Shown piece after piece: positions 1-7,244 of a stretch of DNA of 64,000 nt. Source of the DNA: Prevotella sp. ne3005 (GTDB taxonomy: Bacteria > Bacteroidota > Bacteroidia > Bacteroidales > Bacteroidaceae). Location of the stretch: contig NZ_FOCK01000007.1 of the NCBI RefSeq assembly GCF_900110085.1, positions 1 to 64,000 on the forward strand, written 5' to 3'. The notes below the pieces were generated by a model. That model did not search any database and was not told where the DNA came from. It saw only the letters and a program-made list of their open reading frames with translations. Made by a program: the position numbers and the translations under genes. Position 1 is the first letter of the stretch; each line of letters starts with the position of its first letter.

Positions 1-8
1 AAAGCGAG

Positions 9-18
9 TGCAAAGGTA
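9..18 (-). promoter_or_regulatory. -7 promoter box reading left, out of the window
   Basis: On the minus strand this reads TACCTTTGCA, a full match to the Bacteroidota -7 element TAnnTTTG. It points left, so it should drive a gene beyond the left edge. No -33 box was confirmed. Confidence 0.55.
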
Positions 19-49
19 CAACAAATATCAATACCCTCCAAATTTTTAA

Positions 50-85
50 GCGAAAAAATTCCCGAAAACCAAAAGATTTTCGGGA
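50..85 (-). terminator. Rho-independent terminator of the Bax-inhibitor gene
   Basis: A 9-bp stem (60-68 with 77-85, core CCCGAAAA/TTTTCGGG) with an 8-nt loop lies about 50 bp past the stop codon. On the minus strand it is followed by a T run, as expected for an intrinsic terminator of the gene ending at 138. Confidence 0.75.
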
Positions 86-137
86 TTGTTTACAAATTCG
101 ATTCTTCCTTATTATATTATATATAAGGTACGCGAGA

Positions 138-863
138 CTACTCGCGACGTCCGAAGATCCTAAGCAGATAAATGAAGAGGTTGATGAAGTCGAGATAGAG
201 GGTCAGAGCACCCAGCAATGCTAACTTCTGTGCACCCTCTCCTGCATCGGGGGCCATCAGCAACATATTCTTGATTTTCTGAGAATCGTAAGCCGTCAGA
301 CCAACAAAAATCAGCACACCCAGATAGCTGACAATCATCTCAAGCCCTGAGCTCTTCAAGAAGATATTGACCACGGTAGCGATGATAATACCGATCAGCG
401 CCATAAAGAGGATCTTACCCATCGAGGTCAGGTCGGTCTTTGTCGTGTAGCCTATCAATGCCATAACAGCGAAGGTGCCTGCAGTGATAAAGAACACACT
501 GGCGATGCTCGACATTGTATAAATTACAAATATCGAGGAAAGAACAGCGCCATTGATAACCGAATAAAGCACAAACATCAAGGTTGCCGTTGTCAGAGAC
601 AATTTATTGATGGCTGCCGTAATACCGATTACAAGTGCAAACTCAGCAATCACTAGTCCCCAGAAAAGGATCTGATTGGAGAACAGGGCAGTCATGATAC
701 CAGGGCTTGTAGCCACACCATACGCTGTCACACCAGTCAGGACCAGAGCCAGCGTCATCCACACATACACTTTCCGCATCAAAACAGGGAAAGCAGCCGA
801 CATCGAGAGTTCGCGCTCACGATTGATGGCATCGAAATTTAATTCATTATAATTCATACTCAC
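138..863 (-). CDS. Bax inhibitor-1 / YccA family membrane protein
   Basis: A 241-residue integral membrane protein with about seven hydrophobic segments after a short polar N-terminus (NRERELSMSAAFPVLMRKVY). The family (UPF0005, TMBIM) includes E. coli YccA, which modulates the FtsH protease, and BsYetJ, a pH-sensitive calcium leak channel. The C-terminal segment contains YDSQKIKNM, matching the family's conserved aspartate region. It is transcribed alone, with its own promoter and terminator, divergently from lutA. Length is normal for the family. The precise role in Bacteroidota is not known; membrane ion homeostasis or protease modulation is inferred from family membership only. Confidence 0.9.
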   Translation of the reverse strand: MSMNYNELNFDAINRERELSMSAAFPVLMRKVYVWMTLALVLTGVTAYGVATSPGIMTALFSNQILFWGLVIAEFALVIGITAAINKLSLTTATLMFVLYSVINGAVLSSIFVIYTMSSIASVFFITAGTFAVMALIGYTTKTDLTSMGKILFMALIGIIIATVVNIFLKSSGLEMIVSYLGVLIFVGLTAYDSQKIKNMLLMAPDAGEGAQKLALLGALTLYLDFINLFIYLLRIFGRRE

Positions 864-908
864 AACTTTAATTCGTTATACAATGCTTTTTATGCAAAAA
901 TGATGCCA

Positions 909-998
909 CAAAGGTAAACAATTACTTTTAATAAAACATAAAACTGAGAAACAAAATACCTATTTATTAGTATTTTTGAATCTTTTTCACTATATTTG
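909..998. promoter_or_regulatory. Divergent promoters for the Bax-inhibitor gene (-) and lutABC (+)
   Basis: The minus-strand -7 box TACCTTTG lies at 909-916 and the plus-strand box TATATTTG at 991-998, 36 bp before the lutA start. Convincing TTTG -33 boxes at the usual 19-21 bp spacing were not found for lutA, which may mean activator dependence. Confidence 0.55.
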
Positions 999-1033
999 TG
1001 CCCAATAATAACTAAAAGATACAAACTGACAAT

Positions 1034-1771
1034 ATGAAGATCGGACTATTTATCCCCTGTTATGTCGATGTGGTCTACCCGCAAGTGGGTGTTGCCACGT
1101 ACAAGCTATTAAAACATCTGGGACTGGACGTGGATTATCCGCTGAACCAGACGTGCTGCGGACAGCCGATGGCCAATGCAGGATTCGAGAAGCAGTCAAT
1201 CCCCCTTGCCGAGAAATTTGAGGAGAAGTTCAAGGGTTTCGACTATGTTGTATCACCTTCCGTCAGCTGTACGGCTTTCATCAAGTTGAACTATCCTCGC
1301 CTGCTGAAAGGCAAGACTGAGTGCGAGACTGCCAAGAAGGCGATGGATGTAGTGGAGTTCCTGCATGATGTGATCAAGGTAGACCATCCGTTGGGCACCT
1401 TTCCCCATAAGGTGAGCCTACACAATTCCTGTCATGGTGTCAGAGAGTTGGGACTGAGTTCACCGAGCGAAGAGAACATTCCTAAGTTCAATAAAATCAA
1501 GGACTTGCTGAACCTAGTAGAGGGCATTCAGGTGTTGGAGCCAGAGCGCCCTGATGAGTGTTGTGGCTTCGGAGGCATGTTCTCCGTGGAAGAGACAGCC
1601 GTCAGTGAGCAGATGGGTATAGACAAGTTACAGCGTCACATGAAGACCGGTGCAAGATTTGTGACAGGTCCCGACTGTTCTTGCCTGATGCACATGGCGG
1701 GAATCGCCAAGAAGCAAGGTCTGAACGTGGAGTTCAAGCATGTCGTAGAGATTCTGGCAGCAGGACTCTGA
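1034..1771 (+). CDS. lutA: Lactate utilization protein A, Fe-S subunit
   Basis: This 245-residue protein carries two copies of the cysteine-rich CCG domain that binds Fe-S clusters: CCGQPMAN near residue 41 with SVSCTAF near 77, and NSCHG near 134 with ECCGFGG near 178 and GPDCSC near 217. LutA is one subunit of the LutABC complex that oxidises L-lactate to pyruvate, feeding electrons to the quinone pool; the Bacillus subtilis operon is the reference. It is the first gene of the operon, followed after 36 bp by lutB. The gap is an octamer repeat tract. The menaquinone genes further along the window would supply the electron acceptor. Confidence 0.93.
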   Translation: MKIGLFIPCYVDVVYPQVGVATYKLLKHLGLDVDYPLNQTCCGQPMANAGFEKQSIPLAEKFEEKFKGFDYVVSPSVSCTAFIKLNYPRLLKGKTECETAKKAMDVVEFLHDVIKVDHPLGTFPHKVSLHNSCHGVRELGLSSPSEENIPKFNKIKDLLNLVEGIQVLEPERPDECCGFGGMFSVEETAVSEQMGIDKLQRHMKTGARFVTGPDCSCLMHMAGIAKKQGLNVEFKHVVEILAAGL

Positions 1772-1773
1772 AA

Positions 1774-1805
1774 GGTAAAAAGGTAAAAAAGTAAAAAAGG
1801 TAAAG
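1774..1805 (+). repeat. Octamer tract (GGTAAAAA-type) between lutA and lutB
   Basis: Four imperfect copies of GGTAAAAA/GTAAAAAA fill the gap between the lutA stop and the lutB ATG at 1808. Because 8 is not a multiple of 3, the TAA in each unit falls into successive frames. The tract is purine-rich, which may also help initiation in a phylum that makes little use of Shine-Dalgarno pairing. One of several such tracts in the window. Confidence 0.7.
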
Positions 1806-1807
1806 TT

Positions 1808-3178
1808 ATGAGTACAGCACATAGTATTGCAGCGAAAGAGTTCTTGAAGAACCAGACCTACTCGAAATGGCATGACGCCACTTTCTGGGCAGTGCGCACC
1901 AAACGTGACAATATGGCATACGGCCTCGAGGAGTGGGAGCAGCTGCGCGAGAAGGCTTCACAGATCAAGCGCCACACCATCACCCACCTCGACGAATATC
2001 TGGATCAGTTTGCCACCAAGGCCGAAGAGAACGGTTGTATCGTCCATTGGGCTAAAGATGCCCATGAGTTCAACGAGATCGTGTATGGCATCCTAAAGAA
2101 CCATAACGTGAAGAAGCTTGTCAAGTCGAAGTCGATGCTGACAGAAGAGTGTGGCATGAACCCCTACCTCGAGCAGCATGGCATCGAAGTGGTGGAGACC
2201 GATCTTGGCGAGCGTATCATCCAGTTGAAAGGTCAGGCTCCCAGCCATATCGTGATGCCAGCCATCCACCTGAACCACGACGATGTGGGCGAGCTGTTTG
2301 AAGAGAAGCTGGGCAGTGAAAAGGGCAACCACGATCCCACCTATCTGACTTACGTGGCACGTCTGAGCCTCAGAAACGAGTTCCTGACTGCTGATGCAGG
2401 CATGACGGGTGGTAACTTCGGTATCGCTGAGACAGGCGACATCGTGGTCTGCACCAACGAGGGCAATGCCGACATGTCGACCTCTTGTCCGAAACTCCAC
2501 ATCGCAGCCATCGGACTCGAGAAGATTATCCCCAACTACGACTGCCTGGCCGTCTTCCAGCGCATGCTCTGCCGTGCGGGAACAGGTCAGCCTACGACCA
2601 CCTTCACCTCTCATTTCCGCAAGGCCCGTCCTACTGCCCAGCCGATGCACATCGTCTTGGTAGACAATGGGCGCTCGGAGTGGATTGGCAACCCAGACCA
2701 CTGGGAGGCCTTGAAGTGCATCCGTTGCGGTTCGTGCATGAACACATGCCCCGTTTATCGTCGCAGTGGCGGCTATAGCTATAGCTACTTCATCCCCGGC
2801 CCCATCGGCATCAACCTCGGCATGCTTCGCGACCCACAGAAGCACTCTGGCAATGTGAGTGCCTGCACGCTCTGCAACTCGTGTCAGACGCTGTGTCCCG
2901 CCAAGGTCAACTTGGGTGACCAGATCTATCTCTGGCGCCAGCAGCTCGATGAGTTCGGCACAGCCAATCCCCAGAAGAAGACGATGTGTAAGGGCATGAG
3001 CCTGGTCTACGGCAACGAGGGTATCTACAATCTGGGTACAGCACTAGCCCACTGGGCCAACCTCATCCCCTCGCCTCTGATGAACTGCAGTCTGAATCCC
3101 TGGGCTGAGGGCCACAAGATGATGGAGTTCCCCAAGGAGACCTTCCACTCATTATGGAAGAAAGGAAAAGTGAAGTAG
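1808..3178 (+). CDS. lutB: Lactate utilization protein B, LUD plus 2x[4Fe-4S] protein
   Basis: A 456-residue protein with an N-terminal LUD domain (about residues 60-290, including TGGNFGIAETGDIV) and a ferredoxin-like C-terminal half with two [4Fe-4S] motifs, CIRCGSCMNTCP near residue 303 and CTLCNSCQTLCP near 351. It is the electron-transfer core of the LutABC lactate dehydrogenase complex. Length and motif order match the family. It follows lutA by 36 bp and precedes lutC by 94 bp, so the three genes are very probably co-transcribed. No truncation seen. Confidence 0.94.
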   Translation: MSTAHSIAAKEFLKNQTYSKWHDATFWAVRTKRDNMAYGLEEWEQLREKASQIKRHTITHLDEYLDQFATKAEENGCIVHWAKDAHEFNEIVYGILKNHNVKKLVKSKSMLTEECGMNPYLEQHGIEVVETDLGERIIQLKGQAPSHIVMPAIHLNHDDVGELFEEKLGSEKGNHDPTYLTYVARLSLRNEFLTADAGMTGGNFGIAETGDIVVCTNEGNADMSTSCPKLHIAAIGLEKIIPNYDCLAVFQRMLCRAGTGQPTTTFTSHFRKARPTAQPMHIVLVDNGRSEWIGNPDHWEALKCIRCGSCMNTCPVYRRSGGYSYSYFIPGPIGINLGMLRDPQKHSGNVSACTLCNSCQTLCPAKVNLGDQIYLWRQQLDEFGTANPQKKTMCKGMSLVYGNEGIYNLGTALAHWANLIPSPLMNCSLNPWAEGHKMMEFPKETFHSLWKKGKVK

Positions 3179-3186
3179 ATTGAAGG

Positions 3187-3258
3187 TCGCGATTAAGTGA
3201 GAACAGAGCTAAGCTTGCTTAAGCTATGTCGAACGTGAGCGAGCTCGATGTGAAACAT
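3187..3258 (+). repeat. Dispersed intergenic repeat, copy in the lut operon
   Basis: The gap between lutB and lutC begins with CGCGATTAAGTGAGAACAG and continues with AGCTATGTCGAACG. The minus-strand tssD leader near 21939-22006 has the similar order CGCAATTAAGCGAGCAAAG then AGCTATTTCGAGCG. This looks like a diverged dispersed repeat rather than a promoter; I see no -7 box here. Confidence 0.4.
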
Positions 3259-3272
3259 CAAAATTGAAGATT

Positions 3273-3866
3273 ATGAGCAACAAAGACGATATTCTGAAGA
3301 AATACAGGGCGAATGTCAAAGAGAAATTCGACATGCCCGACCTGAGTGACATCAAGGCCATCACCTACCCCAACCCGCTGGTACAGTTCGTCAAGATGAG
3401 CGAGATGGTGGGCGGACAAGTGATAGAGGTCGATGCTGGGCGCGACATCAACGTACTGATTCGCGAACTCTTCCCCGAAGCCAAGGAGATAGCCTCCAAT
3501 CTGCCAGAGATTACCATTGCCACAAGGAATCCTGATACCGTAGGGCGTGCCCGCGACCTGAACGGCACTGACGTAGGCATCATCCGCGGACAGTTTGGAG
3601 TGGCAGAGAACGGTTGCATCTGGATTCCCCAGACCATGAAGGAGAAAGCCATCTGCTTCATCTCCGAAAACCTGATCATCCTGCTGCCTAAGTCGCAGAT
3701 TGTCAACAACATGCACGAGGCCTACAAGCGCATCGAGTTCGATAAGACTTACGATGGCTATGGCACCTTCATCAGCGGCCCCTCAAAGACGGCCGATATT
3801 GCCCAGGTATTGGTGATGGGAGCTCAGGCAGCCCGCAGCGCCACGATTCTCCTGCTGCCGGAGTAA
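3273..3866 (+). CDS. lutC: Lactate utilization protein C, LUD domain protein
   Basis: A 197-residue LUD-domain protein, the third subunit of the LutABC lactate-oxidising complex. The conserved segment GIIRGQFGVAENGCIWIP lies in the middle and the family C-terminal motif SGPSKTADIAQVL near residue 170. I place the start at the ATG at 3273; an in-frame TTG nine bases upstream is possible but less likely. It ends the operon and is followed by two identical-type palindromes before the decayed fdtB gene on the other strand. Confidence 0.9.
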   Translation: MSNKDDILKKYRANVKEKFDMPDLSDIKAITYPNPLVQFVKMSEMVGGQVIEVDAGRDINVLIRELFPEAKEIASNLPEITIATRNPDTVGRARDLNGTDVGIIRGQFGVAENGCIWIPQTMKEKAICFISENLIILLPKSQIVNNMHEAYKRIEFDKTYDGYGTFISGPSKTADIAQVLVMGAQAARSATILLLPE

Positions 3867-3880
3867 TAATCTCCTCAAAA

Positions 3881-3965
3881 GTAAAACAACTTGTTTTACC
3901 TTGCAGGAGATAGTTCCTTTGACTGTAAAAGACTATCTGAACGGAGGTAAAACAAGTTGTTTTAC
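3881..3965. repeat. Paired 19-bp palindromes in inverted orientation
   Basis: GTAAAACAACTTGTTTTAC (3881-3899) and GTAAAACAAGTTGTTTTAC (3947-3965) are both palindromic around one central base, and each is the reverse complement of the other. Inside them lie AGATAGT (3908-3914) and ACTATCT (3932-3938), again inverted, so the whole 85-bp block is one imperfect inverted repeat whose arms are themselves palindromes. It lies between convergent genes and could end transcription both ways or be a small mobile palindromic element. Confidence 0.75.
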
Positions 3966-3998
3966 TTTGTTAGAGATCATGACTACGAAAGTCGTTCT

Positions 3999-4516
3999 CT
4001 ATGAAAACGCATTAAGCAGATTAATAATCCGGTTTACATCCTCGTCAGTCATTGCCTGGTGGCAGGGGATGGAGAGTTCGCTGGCGTGGATGCGTTCGGT
4101 TCTGGGCAGCGGACTTTGGCCGAATGAGCCTTGATAACAGCGCTGTTGGTGGGGCGGTATGGGATAGTGGATCTGCGTCTCGATGCCGTTGGCGGAGAGG
4201 AATGCCTGCAGTTCATCGCGACGCTCGCAGAAAACGGGGAAGATATGGTGTACGGAGTCGCGCGGTTCAATCGAATCCCGAGCCGTATTTTCGCTGCCGC
4301 TGAGTCGTATTTTCACGAGGTCGTTGCTTATTTCCCGCTCATAACGGGCTGCAATCTCCTTGCGGCGCAGGTTGTCGGCATCGCATAGTCGCGCTCAAAC
4401 TGGCGGGTGGCCTCCCCTTTCAAATACCAGCCGCTGTCGAGCACACGGCCTACAGCCTCACGCAGCTCAGCATCGTAAAGGGCATTGATCTTGTGCAGGG
4501 GCAGATAGGCAATCAT
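3999..4516 (-). pseudogene. fdtB: fdtB-like sugar aminotransferase, central deletion and frameshift
   Basis: The reading frame starts normally at 4516 with MIAYLPLHKINALYDAEL and GWYLKGEATRQFERDY, the N-terminus of DegT/DnrJ/EryC1 aminotransferases of the FdtB type (PLP-dependent 3-aminotransfer to a dTDP-3-keto-6-deoxyhexose). After about 48 codons it jumps straight into the family C-terminus (DNLRRKEIAARYE, then DSVHHIFPVFCERRDELQ and IETQIHYPIPPHQQ) in another frame. Roughly half of the usual 365 residues, including the catalytic lysine region, is missing. The start overlaps the upstream stop as ATGA, showing a once translationally coupled gene. The FdtB identity is by similarity and could be a related aminotransferase. 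Confidence 0.85.
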
Positions 4517-5451
4517 AGGTCGTACTCGTATATGTCGTAACACAATCCGCGTCCGCCAAAGCCTTCTTTCTGGAAAACCAGCTGCTCGTTGAGTCCACTA
4601 CCGTCTGGATGTTCCGTAGACCGTCCGAAGTCGAAGTAAGGATAGTTCCCGAAGTCGCTGAAAATACGGTTGTAGAGCAGGTCGATGGCTCCCAGCTTCT
4701 TGCCCTCGGGCGTGGCTGAACTATACTGGGCATGGACCACCTGAGGGGTAATATACAGCACCACCCCGCCAACGACCGTTCCGTCTTTAACAGCCTGATA
4801 GAGTCGTATGTTTTCAGGGAAACGGCCATGCAGCAGCTCGATCTCCTGCAGGGTATGAACAGGCTTCACGCCATATTTCTGCTGAAGGTTCTGCGTCAGG
4901 ACTTCCCAGAAAGCCGAATAGTCATCAGAGCACTCTATAGAGACGCCTGCCTTCTGGGCACGGGCAACACCACGACGGCGCACGCGCTCCCACCGCATAT
5001 TGCCAGAGAGGAAGACGTTCGTAGCAAAATCCCTCGCCACGATACGGGCCCTGCACTCATGATAGAGCGCATAGAGGTCTTCCTCAGCCGAAAGGCGATG
5101 ATAGATCCAGGGGATGCACTTGTAGCTGACGTGGCGGAAGCCATCGCCACGCAGACAGTCGTTCAGTTCGCGAAACAATTGGAGCGCCTGAACCACCGTC
5201 AGGCGAGGGCTCATCACCAATCCGCCATAGGTGAGGCCATTGTGCGAGCAGAGTGTATCGCCAGACTTGTGGGCTGGCAGGACAGCCATCAGACGGCCAT
5301 CATCGTAGAACATAAGCGAATGATCCTCGAAGCGGTCGGCATGATAGTCCATATAGCGGCGGTCGAAGAGAAAAGTTCCATTCTTCGACGCTGCCACAAA
5401 CTGATTCCACTCATCGGCCTGCTCAGGGGTGTATCGCTTTATCTCGAACAT
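4513..5451 (-). CDS. FemAB/GNAT-like acyltransferase of a sugar cluster
   Basis: A 312-residue protein resembling the FemAB-type GNAT proteins found in Bacteroidota polysaccharide clusters: SKNGTFLFDRRYMDYHADRF near residue 21, GLTYGGLVM near 70, and a C-terminal GAIDLLYNRIF then YFDFGRSTEHPDGSGLN. The likely role is acylation of an amino sugar or envelope precursor in the cytoplasm; the substrate cannot be read from sequence. I chose the ATG at 5451 because upstream in-frame codons lie in the truncated fdtA remnant. It is the only intact member of a three-gene group whose two flanking genes are broken, so it may have lost its substrate. Confidence 0.75.
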   Translation of the reverse strand: MFEIKRYTPEQADEWNQFVAASKNGTFLFDRRYMDYHADRFEDHSLMFYDDGRLMAVLPAHKSGDTLCSHNGLTYGGLVMSPRLTVVQALQLFRELNDCLRGDGFRHVSYKCIPWIYHRLSAEEDLYALYHECRARIVARDFATNVFLSGNMRWERVRRRGVARAQKAGVSIECSDDYSAFWEVLTQNLQQKYGVKPVHTLQEIELLHGRFPENIRLYQAVKDGTVVGGVVLYITPQVVHAQYSSATPEGKKLGAIDLLYNRIFSDFGNYPYFDFGRSTEHPDGSGLNEQLVFQKEGFGGRGLCYDIYEYDL

Positions 5452-5459
5452 CCGATATG

Positions 5460-5686
5460 AAACCATTATCCAGCGTAACATGAAACGAACCGCTTAGAGC
5501 AATCACAAACTGACGCAGCCTCTTGTGCGCATGACCTCCCCTGCTCTCACCACCTGGGACATCATAAACCCAGTAGGCACGTTTGATATCGAAGGGAATC
5601 ATCGTCTGCGCTTCTGCAAACGTCAGATTGCCACGCGGATCAGTAATCCTGGGCAAGTCGATGATTTTTACCTCTAAGCGGTTCAT
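5460..5686 (-). pseudogene. fdtA: fdtA-like dTDP-sugar 3,4-ketoisomerase, C-terminus lost
   Basis: The start at 5686 opens a cupin protein of the FdtA/QdtA/WxcM type: EVKIIDLPRITDPRGNLTF, then GGESRGGHAHKRLRQFVIAL with the metal-binding histidines, then GSFHVTLDNG. These enzymes isomerise dTDP-4-keto-6-deoxyglucose to the 3-keto sugar. Usual length is about 135 residues, but here homology stops after about 74 codons and the frame runs into the start of the next gene, ending in FISDVRDKAIHP. The C-terminal third appears deleted. With fdtB also broken, the pathway is probably dead in this strain. Confidence 0.8.
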
Positions 5687-5705
5687 TCTATGGTAACAAA
5701 AAAAC

Positions 5706-6911
5706 TTAGTGCTCGAACTTGGTGTAGGGATCGGTGCCGAGGACGGTCTTTGCCAGACGCTTGGCCTTATCACGCAGGGCGTTCACATCGTCACCCACCT
5801 CACCATAGCAGAGAACGACACCCATACGGCGACCCTTGTGAGCCTCGGGCTTGCCGAAGATGCGGATGCGGGTACGGTCTTCGTTGAGGGCATCCACGAA
5901 GTTGTAGTCGAGCAGCGAACGGTCTACGGGTGTGGAAGCCTCCTTTGGAGAGAGGATCACAGCCGAAGCTCCGGCATGCTCCAGATGGATGCCTGCAATG
6001 GGCAGACCCATCACTGCACGGAAATGGAGCTCGAACTCAGAGAGGTTGGTGGTGTGACCCAGCGTCACCATTCCAGTATCATGCGGACGTGGAGAGAGCT
6101 CAGAGAAAATCACCTCACCCTGCTTGGTCAGGAAGAACTCCACACCCCAGATGCCAGCACCCGTGAGCGCCTTCGTCACCTTGTCGGCCATCATCTGAGC
6201 CTGTTTCAGAGCCTCATCGCTGATCTTATAGGGCTGCCACGACTCACGATAGTCACCAGCCTTCTGCACATGTCCGATAGGCGGACAGAACAACGTGGGC
6301 CATCCATGCTGCTGGGTAACGGTGAGCAAGGTGAACTCAGAATCGAAGTCGATAAACTCCTCGATGATCACCTCCTTCACATCACCACGCGAGCCCTCCA
6401 TAGCCTCACGGAAAGCCGTCTCGAGCTCACCCTCGTTGTGTACATAGCTCTGACCGTGACCAGAAGACGACATCAGGGGCTTTACCACACAGGGGAAGCC
6501 GATCTCATCGGCAGCAGCCTTGAACTCATCGAAGGTCTTGGCATAGAAATACTTGGCCGTACGCAATCCCAGCTCCTTGGCAGCGAGATCGCGAATGGCA
6601 CGACGGTTCATCGTGTAGTTGACGGCACGGGCAGAGGGCACCACCTGAATACCCTGCTCCTCGAACTTGAAGAGGCGCTCTGTGCGGATGGCCTCGATCT
6701 CTGGCACGATGATGTCGGGCTTGTGCTTATTGACTACTGCCTCGAGGGCATCGCCATCGAGCATAGAAAAGACCTCGCGCTCATCAGCCACCTGCATGGC
6801 TGGCGCATTGTCATAACGATCGCAGGCAATCACATACTGACCTGCACGCATGGCGGCAATCACGAACTCCTTACCGAGTTCTCCTGAGCCTAATAACAGA
6901 ATCTTCTTCAT
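5706..6911 (-). CDS. purT: Formate-dependent GAR transformylase PurT
   Basis: A 401-residue ATP-grasp enzyme that makes formylglycinamide ribonucleotide from GAR, formate and ATP in de novo purine synthesis. The N-terminal dinucleotide-like loop [10 protein letters not shown] is at residues 5-14, the ATP-grasp core has [14 protein letters not shown] near 142 and [10 protein letters not shown] near 190, and the C-terminal region has [14 protein letters not shown] near 277. Length is normal. The start lies 27 bp after the upstream small gene, in a GGTAAAA octamer tract, and the gene belongs to the long minus-strand run from 10872 to 3999. Its position inside a surface-sugar cluster has no obvious functional reason. 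Confidence 0.95.
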   Translation of the reverse strand: MKKILLLGSGELGKEFVIAAMRAGQYVIACDRYDNAPAMQVADEREVFSMLDGDALEAVVNKHKPDIIVPEIEAIRTERLFKFEEQGIQVVPSARAVNYTMNRRAIRDLAAKELGLRTAKYFYAKTFDEFKAAADEIGFPCVVKPLMSSSGHGQSYVHNEGELETAFREAMEGSRGDVKEVIIEEFIDFDSEFTLLTVTQQHGWPTLFCPPIGHVQKAGDYRESWQPYKISDEALKQAQMMADKVTKALTGAGIWGVEFFLTKQGEVIFSELSPRPHDTGMVTLGHTTNLSEFELHFRAVMGLPIAGIHLEHAGASAVILSPKEASTPVDRSLLDYNFVDALNEDRTRIRIFGKPEAHKGRRMGVVLCYGEVGDDVNALRDKAKRLAKTVLGTDPYTKFEH

Positions 6912-6913
6912 AT

Positions 6914-6945
6914 TTTTACCTTTTACTTTTTTACCGTTTTACCTT
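6914..6945 (-). repeat. Octamer tract upstream of purT
   Basis: On the minus strand this reads as GGTAAAAC, GGTAAAAAA, GTAAAA and GGTAAAAAT ending at the purT ATG. The first TAA is the stop codon of the upstream 101-residue gene. Same class as the tracts at 1774, 15067 and 58529. Confidence 0.65.
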
Positions 6946-7244
6946 TCTAAGGATTGTTTCAACATTTGCCACTCTGGGGTCACTGCAAGCTTGCGCACAC
7001 ACTGGTCTATGCGCTCCATCGCATCTTCCTGACTCAGCTTCAGCCCCTGGGCAATCTCCTGGAGCGACTTACGCTGACAGCCGAAGAGTCCGTAGTAATG
7101 GGTCACGGCCTCCTCTTCCTCTGGTGGGAGCAGATAGAGCAGATGTTCCAGATAGTGCTCCATCTGAGGCGAGATGCTGGTGGGATTCATACCGATGCGC
7201 ACCAGAAAGCTGTGCAGTTCGCGTGAGAGATTATCTGTTGGCAT
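6939..7244 (-). CDS. Small protein with sigma-70 region-4-like helix-turn-helix
   Basis: A 101-residue protein. Its C-terminal half, EEEEAVTHYYGLFGCQRKSLQEIAQGLKL followed by SQEDAMERIDQCVRKL, has the spacing of sigma-70 region 4 (glutamate-rich lead, an FG-like turn, then LxEIAxxLxLSxExxxxRIxxxxxKL). No regions 2 or 3 are present, so it cannot be a whole sigma factor. The ATG at 7244 overlaps the end of rfbB by 14 bp, suggesting translational coupling, and it precedes purT. It may be a DNA-binding accessory or simply a remnant fold. I cannot assign a function. Confidence 0.6.
   Translation of the reverse strand: MPTDNLSRELHSFLVRIGMNPTSISPQMEHYLEHLLYLLPPEEEEAVTHYYGLFGCQRKSLQEIAQGLKLSQEDAMERIDQCVRKLAVTPEWQMLKQSLER

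Noticed and set aside
4261..4282. GGTTCAATCGAATCCCG-like sequence resembling a tRNA T-loop
   Set aside because: It lies in the fdtB pseudogene frame (coding for ARDSIEPRDS on the minus strand), has extra bases in the loop, and no acceptor or anticodon stems surround it.
5709..6887. Long open frame on the plus strand opposite purT
   Set aside because: It is a shadow of purT; the minus-strand protein has all PurT motifs and the plus-strand product is unrecognisable.
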